A stretch of DNA of 64,000 bases from Poriferisodalis sp965226645 (lineage in GTDB: Bacteria > Actinomycetota > Acidimicrobiia > Acidimicrobiales > Poriferisodalaceae). Positions 25,423 to 34,274 of the stretch are shown here, in pieces (position 1 is the first letter of the stretch; every line of letters begins with the position of its first letter). The notes beneath the pieces are model-generated. The model had not been told where the DNA came from. It was given only the letters and a program-made list of their open reading frames with translations, and did not search any database. Location: assembly GCA_965226645.1 (NCBI GenBank), contig CBDDDL010000002.1, forward strand, positions 744,001-808,000, given 5' to 3'. Position numbers and translations under genes: made by a program.

Positions 25423-25859
25423 CTAGGCATCAGACGTCCCCGCTCGAAGCGCTTCAATCGGTTCGCCTTGCAGCGTGGGCGGCGGCGTGTCACCCAGCTC
25501 GTCCACCGCAGGGTTGGGCGCGCCGAGCACTGACGACGTCCACACACCGCTGGGCGACGTCAACGGCGCAGTGCGATGACGCAGCTCCAAGGTGAGCCGA
25601 GTTGAGGTCATCTGTGCCCGCTCGTCGTCGATCACTGCGTCCTCATCGAGGGCGCCGGTCTCGAACACCCACCGGGTCGTGCCGGTGACCGGCTGCGCGT
25701 TGCTGGGAAGGCCGTCCGATTCGGGCAGCCGGGCCTGCACCACACCAAGCAGGCCGAACTTGCGATCAAGATCAGCGGCAAGCTGCAACGACCTCGACGA
25801 CCGTCGGTACTGTCGGTTCCTCTGCCGAGGTCAGCCGGCCGCTGAGAATCGCCGATGCG
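25423..25859 (-). pseudogene. Possible frameshifted C-terminal extension of the CWB2 protein at 25860
   Basis: The frame 25423-25788 (121 codons, TTG at best as a start) encodes LAADLDRKFGLLGVVQARLP and ETGALDEDAVIDDERAQMTS, with normal composition and no start signal. Between it and the stop of the upstream gene, another frame reads ASAILSGRLTSAEEPTVPTV. The pieces can be joined by two small frameshifts onto the end of the 954-aa CWB2 protein. They may be its lost C-terminal part or the remains of a separate small gene. The family is not recognised. Confidence 0.35.
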
Positions 25860-28724
25860 TTACGGCGAGCTTGAGGCGGCGGGAAGATTGGTTCGCAGGA
25901 GCGCGTCGCGGCTCGAGATGCCCAGCAGGGTCCTGGCCGGGTTCAGGCTCTCGTCGACGTCAGCGGTGGCGGGGTCGTCGGGCGTCTGGCCGCGGGCGAT
26001 GCCGGCGGCAATCTGGATCCGCTTGCCCCGGAAGCTGGCGAGCTGGCCGATCGTGTGCTGCGGATCGGCCGTGGTGAACCGGAACACCACCTGGTCGGTC
26101 GGCAGCAGCGTCGAGGTCTCGGCTCGGTCGGGAAACGGAGGCGGATCTTCGGCCGTCTCGCCGTGGTCCTCGATGAGCCCACCGAGAATGTCGTCGATCA
26201 GCTCGACCACCGCACCGCCATCGCCAACAGAGACGACGTCAGGCTCGCCGTCGCTGATGAATTCGCTGACGTAGTCGGTGAACCCCACCAGGAAGCTGAC
26301 CGAGCTCACGCCGCCTGACAGCGTCGGCATGCCGATGAAGTCGCTGTCGTCATCGAGCGACACGGGCTCACTCTCGTCAATGCACCCGTTGACCAACTCG
26401 GCCAGGAAATGACGGGTGAACGCGCTGTTGCTGCTCAGCGCTCGCACGAAATCCCCGTACGTCAGCTCGGGCGGCTCGCCGTCTTCAGAGTCGATGAACC
26501 GCAGCAGGATGATGCGGTCACGGGTGTCGATCCACACTCGCACCGCCGGATGATTGGTGCGCGAGACGGCGCTCGCAGTCTCGCCGAGTCCTGCCGAGGC
26601 CCGGGCGCTGTCGAGCAGCCAGCCATTGCCCGCGGCTCCCCCAGCACTGCCGGTCCACTTGCCGACGATGTGCACCGATTCGTCCAACATCACCTCTGCG
26701 CGCTCGCTGATATCGGCAATCGCGTCGGGAGTCGTGGTGGTGGCGCTGTCGTCGACGCCGGGATTCGCCGGCCCGATGCGCACGGCGGAAACGCCGAACG
26801 CTGCGGCGGGCGCGCTCGCCCGCGCCCTGCGGCGACCGCTCCGCAGACTGTCAGAGCCGCTCACCGCACCGCCGCGCAAGTCCACGAAGTCGTCAACGGC
26901 CAGCTCGTACGCCCCGCCCCGAGTGATGGGGTCCGAACTGGCATCCCCGGCAAAGCCGTCGGGTGCAGTGAGCGGCAGACGATGCAGGGCGAGCCCCAGC
27001 AAACGCTCGGCGCCGAGGAACACGGGCTCCCCGACGTCGACCTCGATGTCCCGATTTGTCGCGACGCGAATGCGCCTCGGGTCCACGGACGTGGCGGTGC
27101 CGTCCGACTCAGTCGGGTCGTACTCGATGGCGAAGACGAGATCGCTGCTGCCTGCGAGGGCGACGATCTCCATTCTCAGCACGGGCGTCCTGGTTCGGGG
27201 CGCCGGTACCTTGTACGTCACACCCTGCAGCGGGCGCCGATCGTCGTTGATCGCAAACCACTCGTCGGCGGACCGCATCTGGATGACATCGCCCGCCTGC
27301 AGCGGGTGGGGCAACGTGACGGTCAGCGATGACACCGCGTCGCACGCATCGGCGGGACGAGAGCTCGTCAATTCCTGTTCGACGATGAGCGCTGGTACGT
27401 CGTTGACATAGAGGAGATCGCGTATCCGGCCCTCGAAGTGCTCGCCCTCGATGCGAAGCGCTTCGGTGAACCTGATGCGAAACGAGCTCTCTCCCGCGAC
27501 GGCGGAGATCCGCCCCGTGAGCGTTCGTGACGTGGTCGCTGCTCGGATCGCCAGCTGCACCGACGCGTCGCTGATCGCCGACGTGCCCCCGATGGCGACG
27601 ACGTCGACGTGCGTCTTGACGTTGTCGACCGTTGTCTTGGTGGTGCGCAGGAAGCTCGAGACCGACGAGTCCAGACGGCTTCCGACGAACAGCAGCGGAA
27701 CCGGACCCGATCCGTTGAGCCCGAGGCCCAGCAGCGGTGCAGCGGCTACGGCATCGACCGCTGCACCGCTGCCGGCCAGCGCCACCAGGTTAGTAGCAGG
27801 ATCAATCTCGGGGTCGCACGTCTCGGTCATCAGTCTGGCAACTGCCGCCGACACGGTGTCAGGAGAGCTAGCTGAGATCCGTTCGGTGGCATCCACGCCG
27901 GCGGCAACGAGTTGGCTGATCACGTCATCGGAGACGACGGTGGCGTTGCCCACAATCACGACCCGGTCGATGCGCAAGCTCTCAAGGGCTTGGGTGGTAG
28001 CGGCCGGCACGGATGCGCGCTCGGTGAGCAGCACCGGCAGTTCGAGCGCATAGACCAACGGTCCGGTGGCGACGATCTCGCCGAGGCGATCGTCGCTGGC
28101 GCTGGCGAGAAGCGCCACCGTGTCGTTGGTGCCACACCAGTTGGTGACGGCATCGAGCTCGCCGGCGATTGCCGCGGCGGTGGCGAATCGGTCTCCGCCA
28201 GCGATGCGTCGAACGGTTGGCTCGGGCTCCAGCGCGGCCACTTCGTTGAGCACCGCCTCGGACACCGACGCGGATCCGCCGAGCACGATCACAGCAGACA
28301 CCTGGTGGTCTTCGATGTAGTTGGCGACCCCGCGGTGCAGCTGCGTCGACGGTGTCAGCAATATGGGGGCGGCATTGCGGGCGGCAAGGCCAGCAGCAAC
28401 TGCGCCGTCGAGCGGCGCCTCGCCTGAGGCCAGGATGACCGTGGGCACCGAATTCAAGCCGCCTTGCTCCCGGGCGTAGCGCTCGGCGAGGCGTACTGCG
28501 GTCTGGTACCGGTTGGCGGCGCCGAATTCCCGCACGCCGTTCTGCGTCGCCGGCTTCGTGCGATCGTCCGGGTCGACCAGCAGTTCCGCAGCAGTATTCG
28601 CAGCCTGCGCAGGCACGGACGTGATGAACGCCAGCGGCGGCGTCAACAGGCACCACGCCAAGGCAACGGCAACGAGGCCGATCAGCGGCCGACTGCGAAT
28701 CTCCACCGTCCCCCAATTCCTCAT
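25860..28724 (-). CDS. Large exported protein with three CWB2 units and an unknown C-terminal region
   Basis: 954 aa. A signal peptide (about 10-42, cut near AQA) precedes three CWB2 units (~65-370), seen as FGAANRYQTAVRLAERYA, PILLTPSTQLHRGV, VIVLGGSASVSEAV, RIAGGDRFATAAAIA and VVAIGGTSAISDASV. The remaining ~580 residues contain Ig-like stretches and a part shared in style with the two upstream paralogues (YGDFVRALSSNSAFTRHFL, SVSFLVGFTDYVSEF). It has no visible catalytic motif, so an adhesive or structural wall protein is inferred. It is last in a five-gene minus-strand series, 142 bp after the 875-aa protein. The true C-terminus may once have continued into 25423-25859. Confidence 0.8.
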   Translation of the reverse strand: MRNWGTVEIRSRPLIGLVAVALAWCLLTPPLAFITSVPAQAANTAAELLVDPDDRTKPATQNGVREFGAANRYQTAVRLAERYAREQGGLNSVPTVILASGEAPLDGAVAAGLAARNAAPILLTPSTQLHRGVANYIEDHQVSAVIVLGGSASVSEAVLNEVAALEPEPTVRRIAGGDRFATAAAIAGELDAVTNWCGTNDTVALLASASDDRLGEIVATGPLVYALELPVLLTERASVPAATTQALESLRIDRVVIVGNATVVSDDVISQLVAAGVDATERISASSPDTVSAAVARLMTETCDPEIDPATNLVALAGSGAAVDAVAAAPLLGLGLNGSGPVPLLFVGSRLDSSVSSFLRTTKTTVDNVKTHVDVVAIGGTSAISDASVQLAIRAATTSRTLTGRISAVAGESSFRIRFTEALRIEGEHFEGRIRDLLYVNDVPALIVEQELTSSRPADACDAVSSLTVTLPHPLQAGDVIQMRSADEWFAINDDRRPLQGVTYKVPAPRTRTPVLRMEIVALAGSSDLVFAIEYDPTESDGTATSVDPRRIRVATNRDIEVDVGEPVFLGAERLLGLALHRLPLTAPDGFAGDASSDPITRGGAYELAVDDFVDLRGGAVSGSDSLRSGRRRARASAPAAAFGVSAVRIGPANPGVDDSATTTTPDAIADISERAEVMLDESVHIVGKWTGSAGGAAGNGWLLDSARASAGLGETASAVSRTNHPAVRVWIDTRDRIILLRFIDSEDGEPPELTYGDFVRALSSNSAFTRHFLAELVNGCIDESEPVSLDDDSDFIGMPTLSGGVSSVSFLVGFTDYVSEFISDGEPDVVSVGDGGAVVELIDDILGGLIEDHGETAEDPPPFPDRAETSTLLPTDQVVFRFTTADPQHTIGQLASFRGKRIQIAAGIARGQTPDDPATADVDESLNPARTLLGISSRDALLRTNLPAASSSP

Positions 28725-28866
28725 ACGAGGTCGATCGGTCGCAATCGACAGCGGACTACTGCACGCTACTCATTCCTAAAGTGAACATTAATGAACGTCG
28801 CCACGGTTCGCGAATGATCGTAACTGTGTGACAAGCGTCGTGGTCACTGATCATCACCACCGGGCG

Positions 28867-31494
28867 TCACGGCCGCGTGAAGCCGTCGAAGCGATGTTCG
28901 AGCGAGTAGTTGCCGCTGAGGTCGATGGCGGCCCCGTCGCCTGCAAACAGTTTCGAGTTCAGTCCCGGCAACGCTGGGAGATCGCCCGATTGGATGCGGG
29001 CCACGAGCGTGCCGTCCTGCACACCGGCGGCGGTGTCGCAGTTCGCTCCGCCAGCCATGACGGCCGGATTCCCCCCTGGCGCAGCCTCGAACGTCACACC
29101 TGCAGCAGCAGCACCGCGTCCGTCGAAGGCGTAGTCGGCGACGGCATCGTTGTCTGCGTCGATCTCCAATCGGCCGGGCACGACGAGCCCGTCGCCGGCA
29201 TCGCAGTCCAGCACCGGCTCGGACCACACCACAGTGATATCGACACTGCTCAGGCCGCCGCTCATCAGGGCCGGGGCGGAACTGCCGTTCAACGTCACCG
29301 GCGTGTCTTCAGTGGAATCGACCCCGTCGGCGAGCTTGGCGGTGAACCAGGCCCTGAAGCCCGGGTTGCGGTTGAGGTCGGCGGTGATCTTCTCTACGGT
29401 GCGGCGCTCAGCGGCTTGCACGCGCAAGCGCCCGCCGTCGCTGGTAGGGGTGGCGGTGACCACCGCAATGCGTGTCGGGAGCCAGCCCGGTTCCGACACG
29501 ATCTCCAGGGTCCAGTTGTTGCCGGTAGCTCCCGAAGCGGCTCCGAACGACCTGGCCGTCACGGTGAGGGCGTCGTTCACGACGCTGCCATCTCGCAGCA
29601 CATCGACCGAGATCTCAGCCACGGCACGCCCGCGGGGTCGTGAGACCGTCACCGTGGCCACTTCGGGCGGGGTGTTGTCACCCACTGCCTTGGCGGTCGC
29701 CCGGTTGGCGGTGTTTCCCGCAAGGTCCTCAACGGCGCCCGCCTCGATGGTGATGCGATCGCCCGCACGCAGCATGCCGTCCAGCAATTCGGGCACTGGC
29801 ACCTCGAAGCCTGTTGCCCCCTCGGTGACCTGCAGGACGACCGTCACTGTCTCCCCGCCGGGTCCTTCCCGCTGCAGTTCGGCGAGTCCCTCCCGCAGCC
29901 GGATCGGCTCGCTCGCCGTGACGAGCACCGCGGGAGCATGGTCATTGGCGATGAGCGAGACCGTCGGCGGGGTCTTGTCTGCAGCGACATTGGTGACCAC
30001 TCGGCGAACGACGCGGCGGCCGTCGTGCTCACCGATGACGTCGCCGCGGATCTCGACTTCCTCTTTGGCCACCAGCGGCCGAGCACAGCCCACGGGGACG
30101 ACCGTGTCTTGGTGCTGCTGCGCGCCCGTGAACACGATCGTGGCCGTCGAGGTGGTGTCGCCCGAACCCGCATCCACCTCGACATCGGAAGGTCGAAACG
30201 CCACGAGTGAACGGCGGTAGTTGGCAGGGTTCTCGGCGTGAGACGTGCGCACCGGCTCATCAAAGCTCACCTCAAGGAAACAGCGACCCTCCACGCCGGC
30301 GATGTCCGCAGAGATCTTCGGGAGCGTGCCGGCCGCGACGGCCTGCAGGGCGGCGAACGAAGTCACAGCATTGGAACCGCCGAACACGGTGAGCGCCAGA
30401 TTGCCGTCGTCGTCGCCAGGGGCGAACTCGTCCGCATCCAAGAAGTCGACAACCACCCTGGGCACGGAGTTCCGCTCGGTGAGCAGCAGGGCTGCGCAGC
30501 GCTCTCCGAGCAGCGGACTGCTGACGAGGGCATCGGCGGCCCGCCAGCCGTACGCGATCCCGAATTCGGATCCGTTGAAGCACCGCTGGGGCGAATCCGG
30601 GCCGAGCAGCTCTTCGGCAATCCGGGTCGCCGTGGCGAGCCGGTCTGGGCCGTACAGCCGGCTGACGGTGATACCGAGATCGCCGATGTCGTACTCCACC
30701 CAGGGGCTGACCGCATTGGGACCGCCGAGGATGACGACATGCTCAGTCTTGCTGTCGATCAGGAATTGCTTCACGTCGGGATGCAGGTCGAGACTCGGCG
30801 TGAGCAGCACGGGATGACGGCCTTGGTACGCCAATGGCCCCGCCGCGAGTGCATCAGCGAAGACCTCGCCGGTCGCGATCAGCGTGGTACGGCCCAAGTT
30901 GCGATACCTGCCAGGCGTGCCGGCCGGCGAACCGACGCGTGCCGCCACTGCTGTAGCTGTGCGGTACACGTCGTCTCCGGCAATGCGGCTGACAGTGAGA
31001 CCGAGCGCTCGCAGCGCTGAAGCCACGCCGTCGGAGACCACGTCAGCGCCGCCGACGATGACCGCCTGCTCGAAACTATTCGAACTCAAGAACGTGCCCA
31101 CCGCTTCTGGCAACTCGTTCGGCCGGGTCAACAGCAGCGGGGCGCCGTGGTGCCTCGACAGCGGCGGTGCCGTCAGCGCATAGCCGAAGTGCTCATCGGC
31201 TCCCGACGTGACGATGGCGGTATCAGGGCGCGCTCCGGCATCGGTGCGATCGCGGAAGTACACCTGTGCGATCGCGACTCCCGTTTCGTAACGGGTCAAG
31301 CCCGCCAGCCGCGAGAACGAGGCCTTGGTTGCTGCGGCGCCCGCCGGCAACTGGATGGCAGTGCTGGCGAGCAGCGCTGCGCACAGCATGGCCAGCGCCC
31401 ACCTGCGACCGTGGCGACGAGCGGTTCGCGGGCCAGCAACGCCCCGACGGCCAGATCCACCTGCGGGCACTTCAGGCAAGGTTCGATCCACCAT
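28867..31494 (-). CDS. Large exported protein with three CWB2 units and Ig-like domains
   Basis: 875 aa, with GGAGG four nt before the ATG at 31494. The N-terminus is Arg-rich with a signal segment (WALAMLCAALLASTAIQLPAG). Three CWB2 units follow (~58-350: LAGLTRYETGVAIAQ, VIVGGADVVSDGVASA, RIAGDDVYRTATAVA, VILGGPNAVSPWV). The C-terminal half has bacterial Ig-like segments (SFDEPVRTSHAENPANYRRS, VTASEPIRLREGL) of the kind found in S-layer and adhesion proteins. The final part (ITVVWSEPVLDCDAGDG and DGTLVARIQSGDLPAL) is shared with the neighbour at 31587. It lies 92 bp downstream of that gene and is probably co-transcribed with it. No enzymatic motif is visible. Confidence 0.82.
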   Translation of the reverse strand: MVDRTLPEVPAGGSGRRGVAGPRTARRHGRRWALAMLCAALLASTAIQLPAGAAATKASFSRLAGLTRYETGVAIAQVYFRDRTDAGARPDTAIVTSGADEHFGYALTAPPLSRHHGAPLLLTRPNELPEAVGTFLSSNSFEQAVIVGGADVVSDGVASALRALGLTVSRIAGDDVYRTATAVAARVGSPAGTPGRYRNLGRTTLIATGEVFADALAAGPLAYQGRHPVLLTPSLDLHPDVKQFLIDSKTEHVVILGGPNAVSPWVEYDIGDLGITVSRLYGPDRLATATRIAEELLGPDSPQRCFNGSEFGIAYGWRAADALVSSPLLGERCAALLLTERNSVPRVVVDFLDADEFAPGDDDGNLALTVFGGSNAVTSFAALQAVAAGTLPKISADIAGVEGRCFLEVSFDEPVRTSHAENPANYRRSLVAFRPSDVEVDAGSGDTTSTATIVFTGAQQHQDTVVPVGCARPLVAKEEVEIRGDVIGEHDGRRVVRRVVTNVAADKTPPTVSLIANDHAPAVLVTASEPIRLREGLAELQREGPGGETVTVVLQVTEGATGFEVPVPELLDGMLRAGDRITIEAGAVEDLAGNTANRATAKAVGDNTPPEVATVTVSRPRGRAVAEISVDVLRDGSVVNDALTVTARSFGAASGATGNNWTLEIVSEPGWLPTRIAVVTATPTSDGGRLRVQAAERRTVEKITADLNRNPGFRAWFTAKLADGVDSTEDTPVTLNGSSAPALMSGGLSSVDITVVWSEPVLDCDAGDGLVVPGRLEIDADNDAVADYAFDGRGAAAAGVTFEAAPGGNPAVMAGGANCDTAAGVQDGTLVARIQSGDLPALPGLNSKLFAGDGAAIDLSGNYSLEHRFDGFTRP

Positions 31495-31586
31495 CGGGCC
31501 TCCAGCGAAACCGGCACATCAGTGCACGCCCACTCAAGCACACGGGCCGCCGCAGGCGAGGGACTTGATGACCCCGGTCCGGTCGG

Positions 31587-34148
31587 CTACGGCCGGCGGA
31601 GCATCACCCCCGTCTGGGTGACGTTGAAATTGCGTGCAAAGTCGGACGCCGCCCCTGGACGGATCGTTGCCTGAGATTGCGAATCTGGCAGATTGTTGAC
31701 GTCGGACGACTCGATCCGGGCAACGAGCGTGCCTGAACGGACGCCCGGTGTCGTGTCGCAGATGGATCCATCGCTGATGGGCAAGAACCCTTGCCCATCG
31801 GCCGCCACCAGCATGACGTCACTGTCGCCGAAGGCGTGTCCATCGAGCGCGAAGTCGGCCTCACCATCGCCATCGGCGTCGATCTCAATGTTGCGCGGCT
31901 CCACAGCGCGGTGGCTCGTGGTGCAGCCGTGCACCGGCTCGGTCCACCGCACTCTCAGATCGACGGTGCTGGCGCCGCCCTCAAATGAAACACGGCCACG
32001 GGTATCGGCAGGGCTGCTCGAACCTGCCCTGTCGAACGACAAGGCGCTGAACCGGGTCCGGAAGGCCCGGTCAGCATTCAGGTCGTCCGCCAACTCGGTG
32101 ACAGTGGCCTCGGCCAACACCTGCACCAGAATCCGCTGGCTTGATTCGGACACCCTCACTGCAGACAGTTGCGACGACGACCAGCTTCGCGGTCGGACGC
32201 TGCGCACGTTCACGTCGATCTGCCACTCGTTGCCCGCGGCACCGTCGACCGACGCACCAGCATTCGCCGAAATCAGGATCGCGTCGTCTCCCTGTCCGCC
32301 TGCATCGGCAGAACTCAGCGTCACAGAGGCTTGCTGTGTCGCCGCCAATTCGGTCACCGTGATGCGGTCCACCTGCGGAGGCGTTTCGTCGTTCTCAACT
32401 TCGCGACGACTCGCTCGGTTCTCGTTGCCTGCGAGATCGGTCACTTGGCGGCTGGCGATCGACACCTCGTCTCCCGCACGAAGCTCGCCGCCAAGGGCAC
32501 TCGGAACGTCGATCGACAACATCGTTGCTCCGTTGTCGAGGGTTACCTCGACGGTGAAGTCGGGCACGCTGTTGCGCTCGAACAGCACCGCAATGGCAGC
32601 CGCCAACAGCGGCTCGGTGCTCTCGACCCACACGATGCTGCTGCCTTGTGGAGCACTGATCACGAGTGTCGGCCGCGAGTTATCGGGCAGTATCACGAGC
32701 TCCTCACCCACGACCGTGCGGCCATCCGATGCCGACTTGATGGCGCGGTCAGCGATCCCGACTCGGTCCCGGGCCTGCAAAGGCGAGATGCAGTCGGTCG
32801 GCACATTCGACCCGGGGCCTACCGTCGCTCCTCCGAAGGTCACGGTGGCCCTCGTGGTGGTGGGCCCCGAACCTGCGTCGACCACAGCGAACCCGGCGTT
32901 TCCGGTGAAGTAGTTCGAAGAGTTTGCAGCGTCAGCGGTCACCACCGGTTCGCTGAATTCCACGGTGAAGTGACAGCCGCCCGCAACCGCACTCAGATGC
33001 CCACGCAGCCCCGGCAGCTGTGCCGCACTGGTCGCGGCGTCCACAGCCGCTTCAGCTACCGCCCCTGCACCACCGAACACGTTGAAGCGGACGTCACCAT
33101 TGATGTCGCCAGTGACATAGTCGTCCGACTGGAGCAATTGCTCCACGCTGGGCGGAAGTTCATCGAACTCGGTCAACAACAACGGCGCGCACAGCTCTCC
33201 CAGCAGCGGTCCGCTCACGATCGCATCAGGAGAACGCCGACCGTACGCCAGACCCAGCTCCGCACCGTCGAAGCACTCGTCGGGGGTGTCCACGCCCAGC
33301 AGTGCCTCGGCAATCCTCACTGCAGTGTCAAACCGGTCCGCGCCGCCCCAGCGGGTGATTTCAATTCCGAGGTCGGAGATCTCACGCTCCACGGTTGTGC
33401 TCACAGCCGCGGGGCCACCCAGGATCACCACATGTTCTGTGCCGCTGGCCTCGAAGAACAACTCGCTGGACTCAGGCAGGACGGCGCTGCGCGTGAGCAG
33501 GATCGGGTGGCTGCCTCGATACGCGATCGGCCCCGCAGCGAGCGCGTCAGCGAAGGCCTCGCCTGTCGCCAGAAACGCCGTGCGCCCCTCGTTCGGGAAC
33601 TCGCCCGGAACGCCCTCGAGGCCTATCTGGTCGGCCACGGCAGCGGCGGTGTCATAGGGATCGTCACCGGCTATTCGCGTCACTTCGACATCGCCAATGT
33701 CAACGATGGCTCGCTCCACCGAATTCGACACCACGCTGTCGTCACCCAGGATGATCACCGTGGAAATGTCGTTGGCCGCCAGGAAGGCTGCCACAGACGA
33801 GTGAAGGCGCTCAGGCCGGGTCAGCAGGAGCGGTGCGTTGTGCAACCGCGAGAGCGCCGGTACCGGGAGTGCGTAGGCGGAGTGCTCATCGGATCCCGAG
33901 GTGAGAATGACCGTGTCGACGCTGGTCCCTATTTCGAGGGTCGTCACCTCGTCGATATACGTCTCGGCAATATCAATAGCGGTTTGGTAGCGCGTCAGAC
34001 CCTCGAGGCGCCGCGACTCGGCGTAGGTTGCGGCGCCCTGTGCCGGGTCGTGTCCCAGCACCAGCACGCTGGCAGCTACGAGCAGTGCGAGCAGCGCACG
34101 CCCCGCGTGGGTGCCGCGTCGAGACTTCGGAGCGTGATGACTAAGCAT
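31587..34148 (-). CDS. Large exported protein with three CWB2 units and Ig-like domains (paralogue)
   Basis: About 853 aa from ATG 34148, chosen because MLSHHAPKSRRG leads straight into the signal peptide (LLALLVAASVLVLGHDPAQG); the open frame reaches 34229. Three CWB2 units span ~35-320 (LEGLTRYQTAIDIAETYI, VIILGDDSVVSNSVE, RIAGDDPYDTAAAVA, VVILGGPAAVSTTVE, RWGGADRFDTAVRIAE). The rest is Ig-like (SEPVVTADAANSSNYFTGN) with the shared terminal section DLRVRWTEPVHGC and SGTLVARIESSDVNNL. It is the closest paralogue of 28867-31494 in order and motif content. The gene is 126 bp after the 923-aa CWB2 gene in the same direction. An adhesive or structural surface role is inferred. Confidence 0.82.
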   Translation of the reverse strand: MLSHHAPKSRRGTHAGRALLALLVAASVLVLGHDPAQGAATYAESRRLEGLTRYQTAIDIAETYIDEVTTLEIGTSVDTVILTSGSDEHSAYALPVPALSRLHNAPLLLTRPERLHSSVAAFLAANDISTVIILGDDSVVSNSVERAIVDIGDVEVTRIAGDDPYDTAAAVADQIGLEGVPGEFPNEGRTAFLATGEAFADALAAGPIAYRGSHPILLTRSAVLPESSELFFEASGTEHVVILGGPAAVSTTVEREISDLGIEITRWGGADRFDTAVRIAEALLGVDTPDECFDGAELGLAYGRRSPDAIVSGPLLGELCAPLLLTEFDELPPSVEQLLQSDDYVTGDINGDVRFNVFGGAGAVAEAAVDAATSAAQLPGLRGHLSAVAGGCHFTVEFSEPVVTADAANSSNYFTGNAGFAVVDAGSGPTTTRATVTFGGATVGPGSNVPTDCISPLQARDRVGIADRAIKSASDGRTVVGEELVILPDNSRPTLVISAPQGSSIVWVESTEPLLAAAIAVLFERNSVPDFTVEVTLDNGATMLSIDVPSALGGELRAGDEVSIASRQVTDLAGNENRASRREVENDETPPQVDRITVTELAATQQASVTLSSADAGGQGDDAILISANAGASVDGAAGNEWQIDVNVRSVRPRSWSSSQLSAVRVSESSQRILVQVLAEATVTELADDLNADRAFRTRFSALSFDRAGSSSPADTRGRVSFEGGASTVDLRVRWTEPVHGCTTSHRAVEPRNIEIDADGDGEADFALDGHAFGDSDVMLVAADGQGFLPISDGSICDTTPGVRSGTLVARIESSDVNNLPDSQSQATIRPGAASDFARNFNVTQTGVMLRRP

Positions 34149-34274
34149 GCTTCTCGAATCGTTGCGATCCGCCGCAGCCAGACCCAGGGGCCATGGCTGC
34201 GCCACGAGGCTCGAAGGCCTCCAAGTCACGGTACCGCGCCTCCTGCGCTGAAGCGCCGATGTGAGGCGAGGGCG

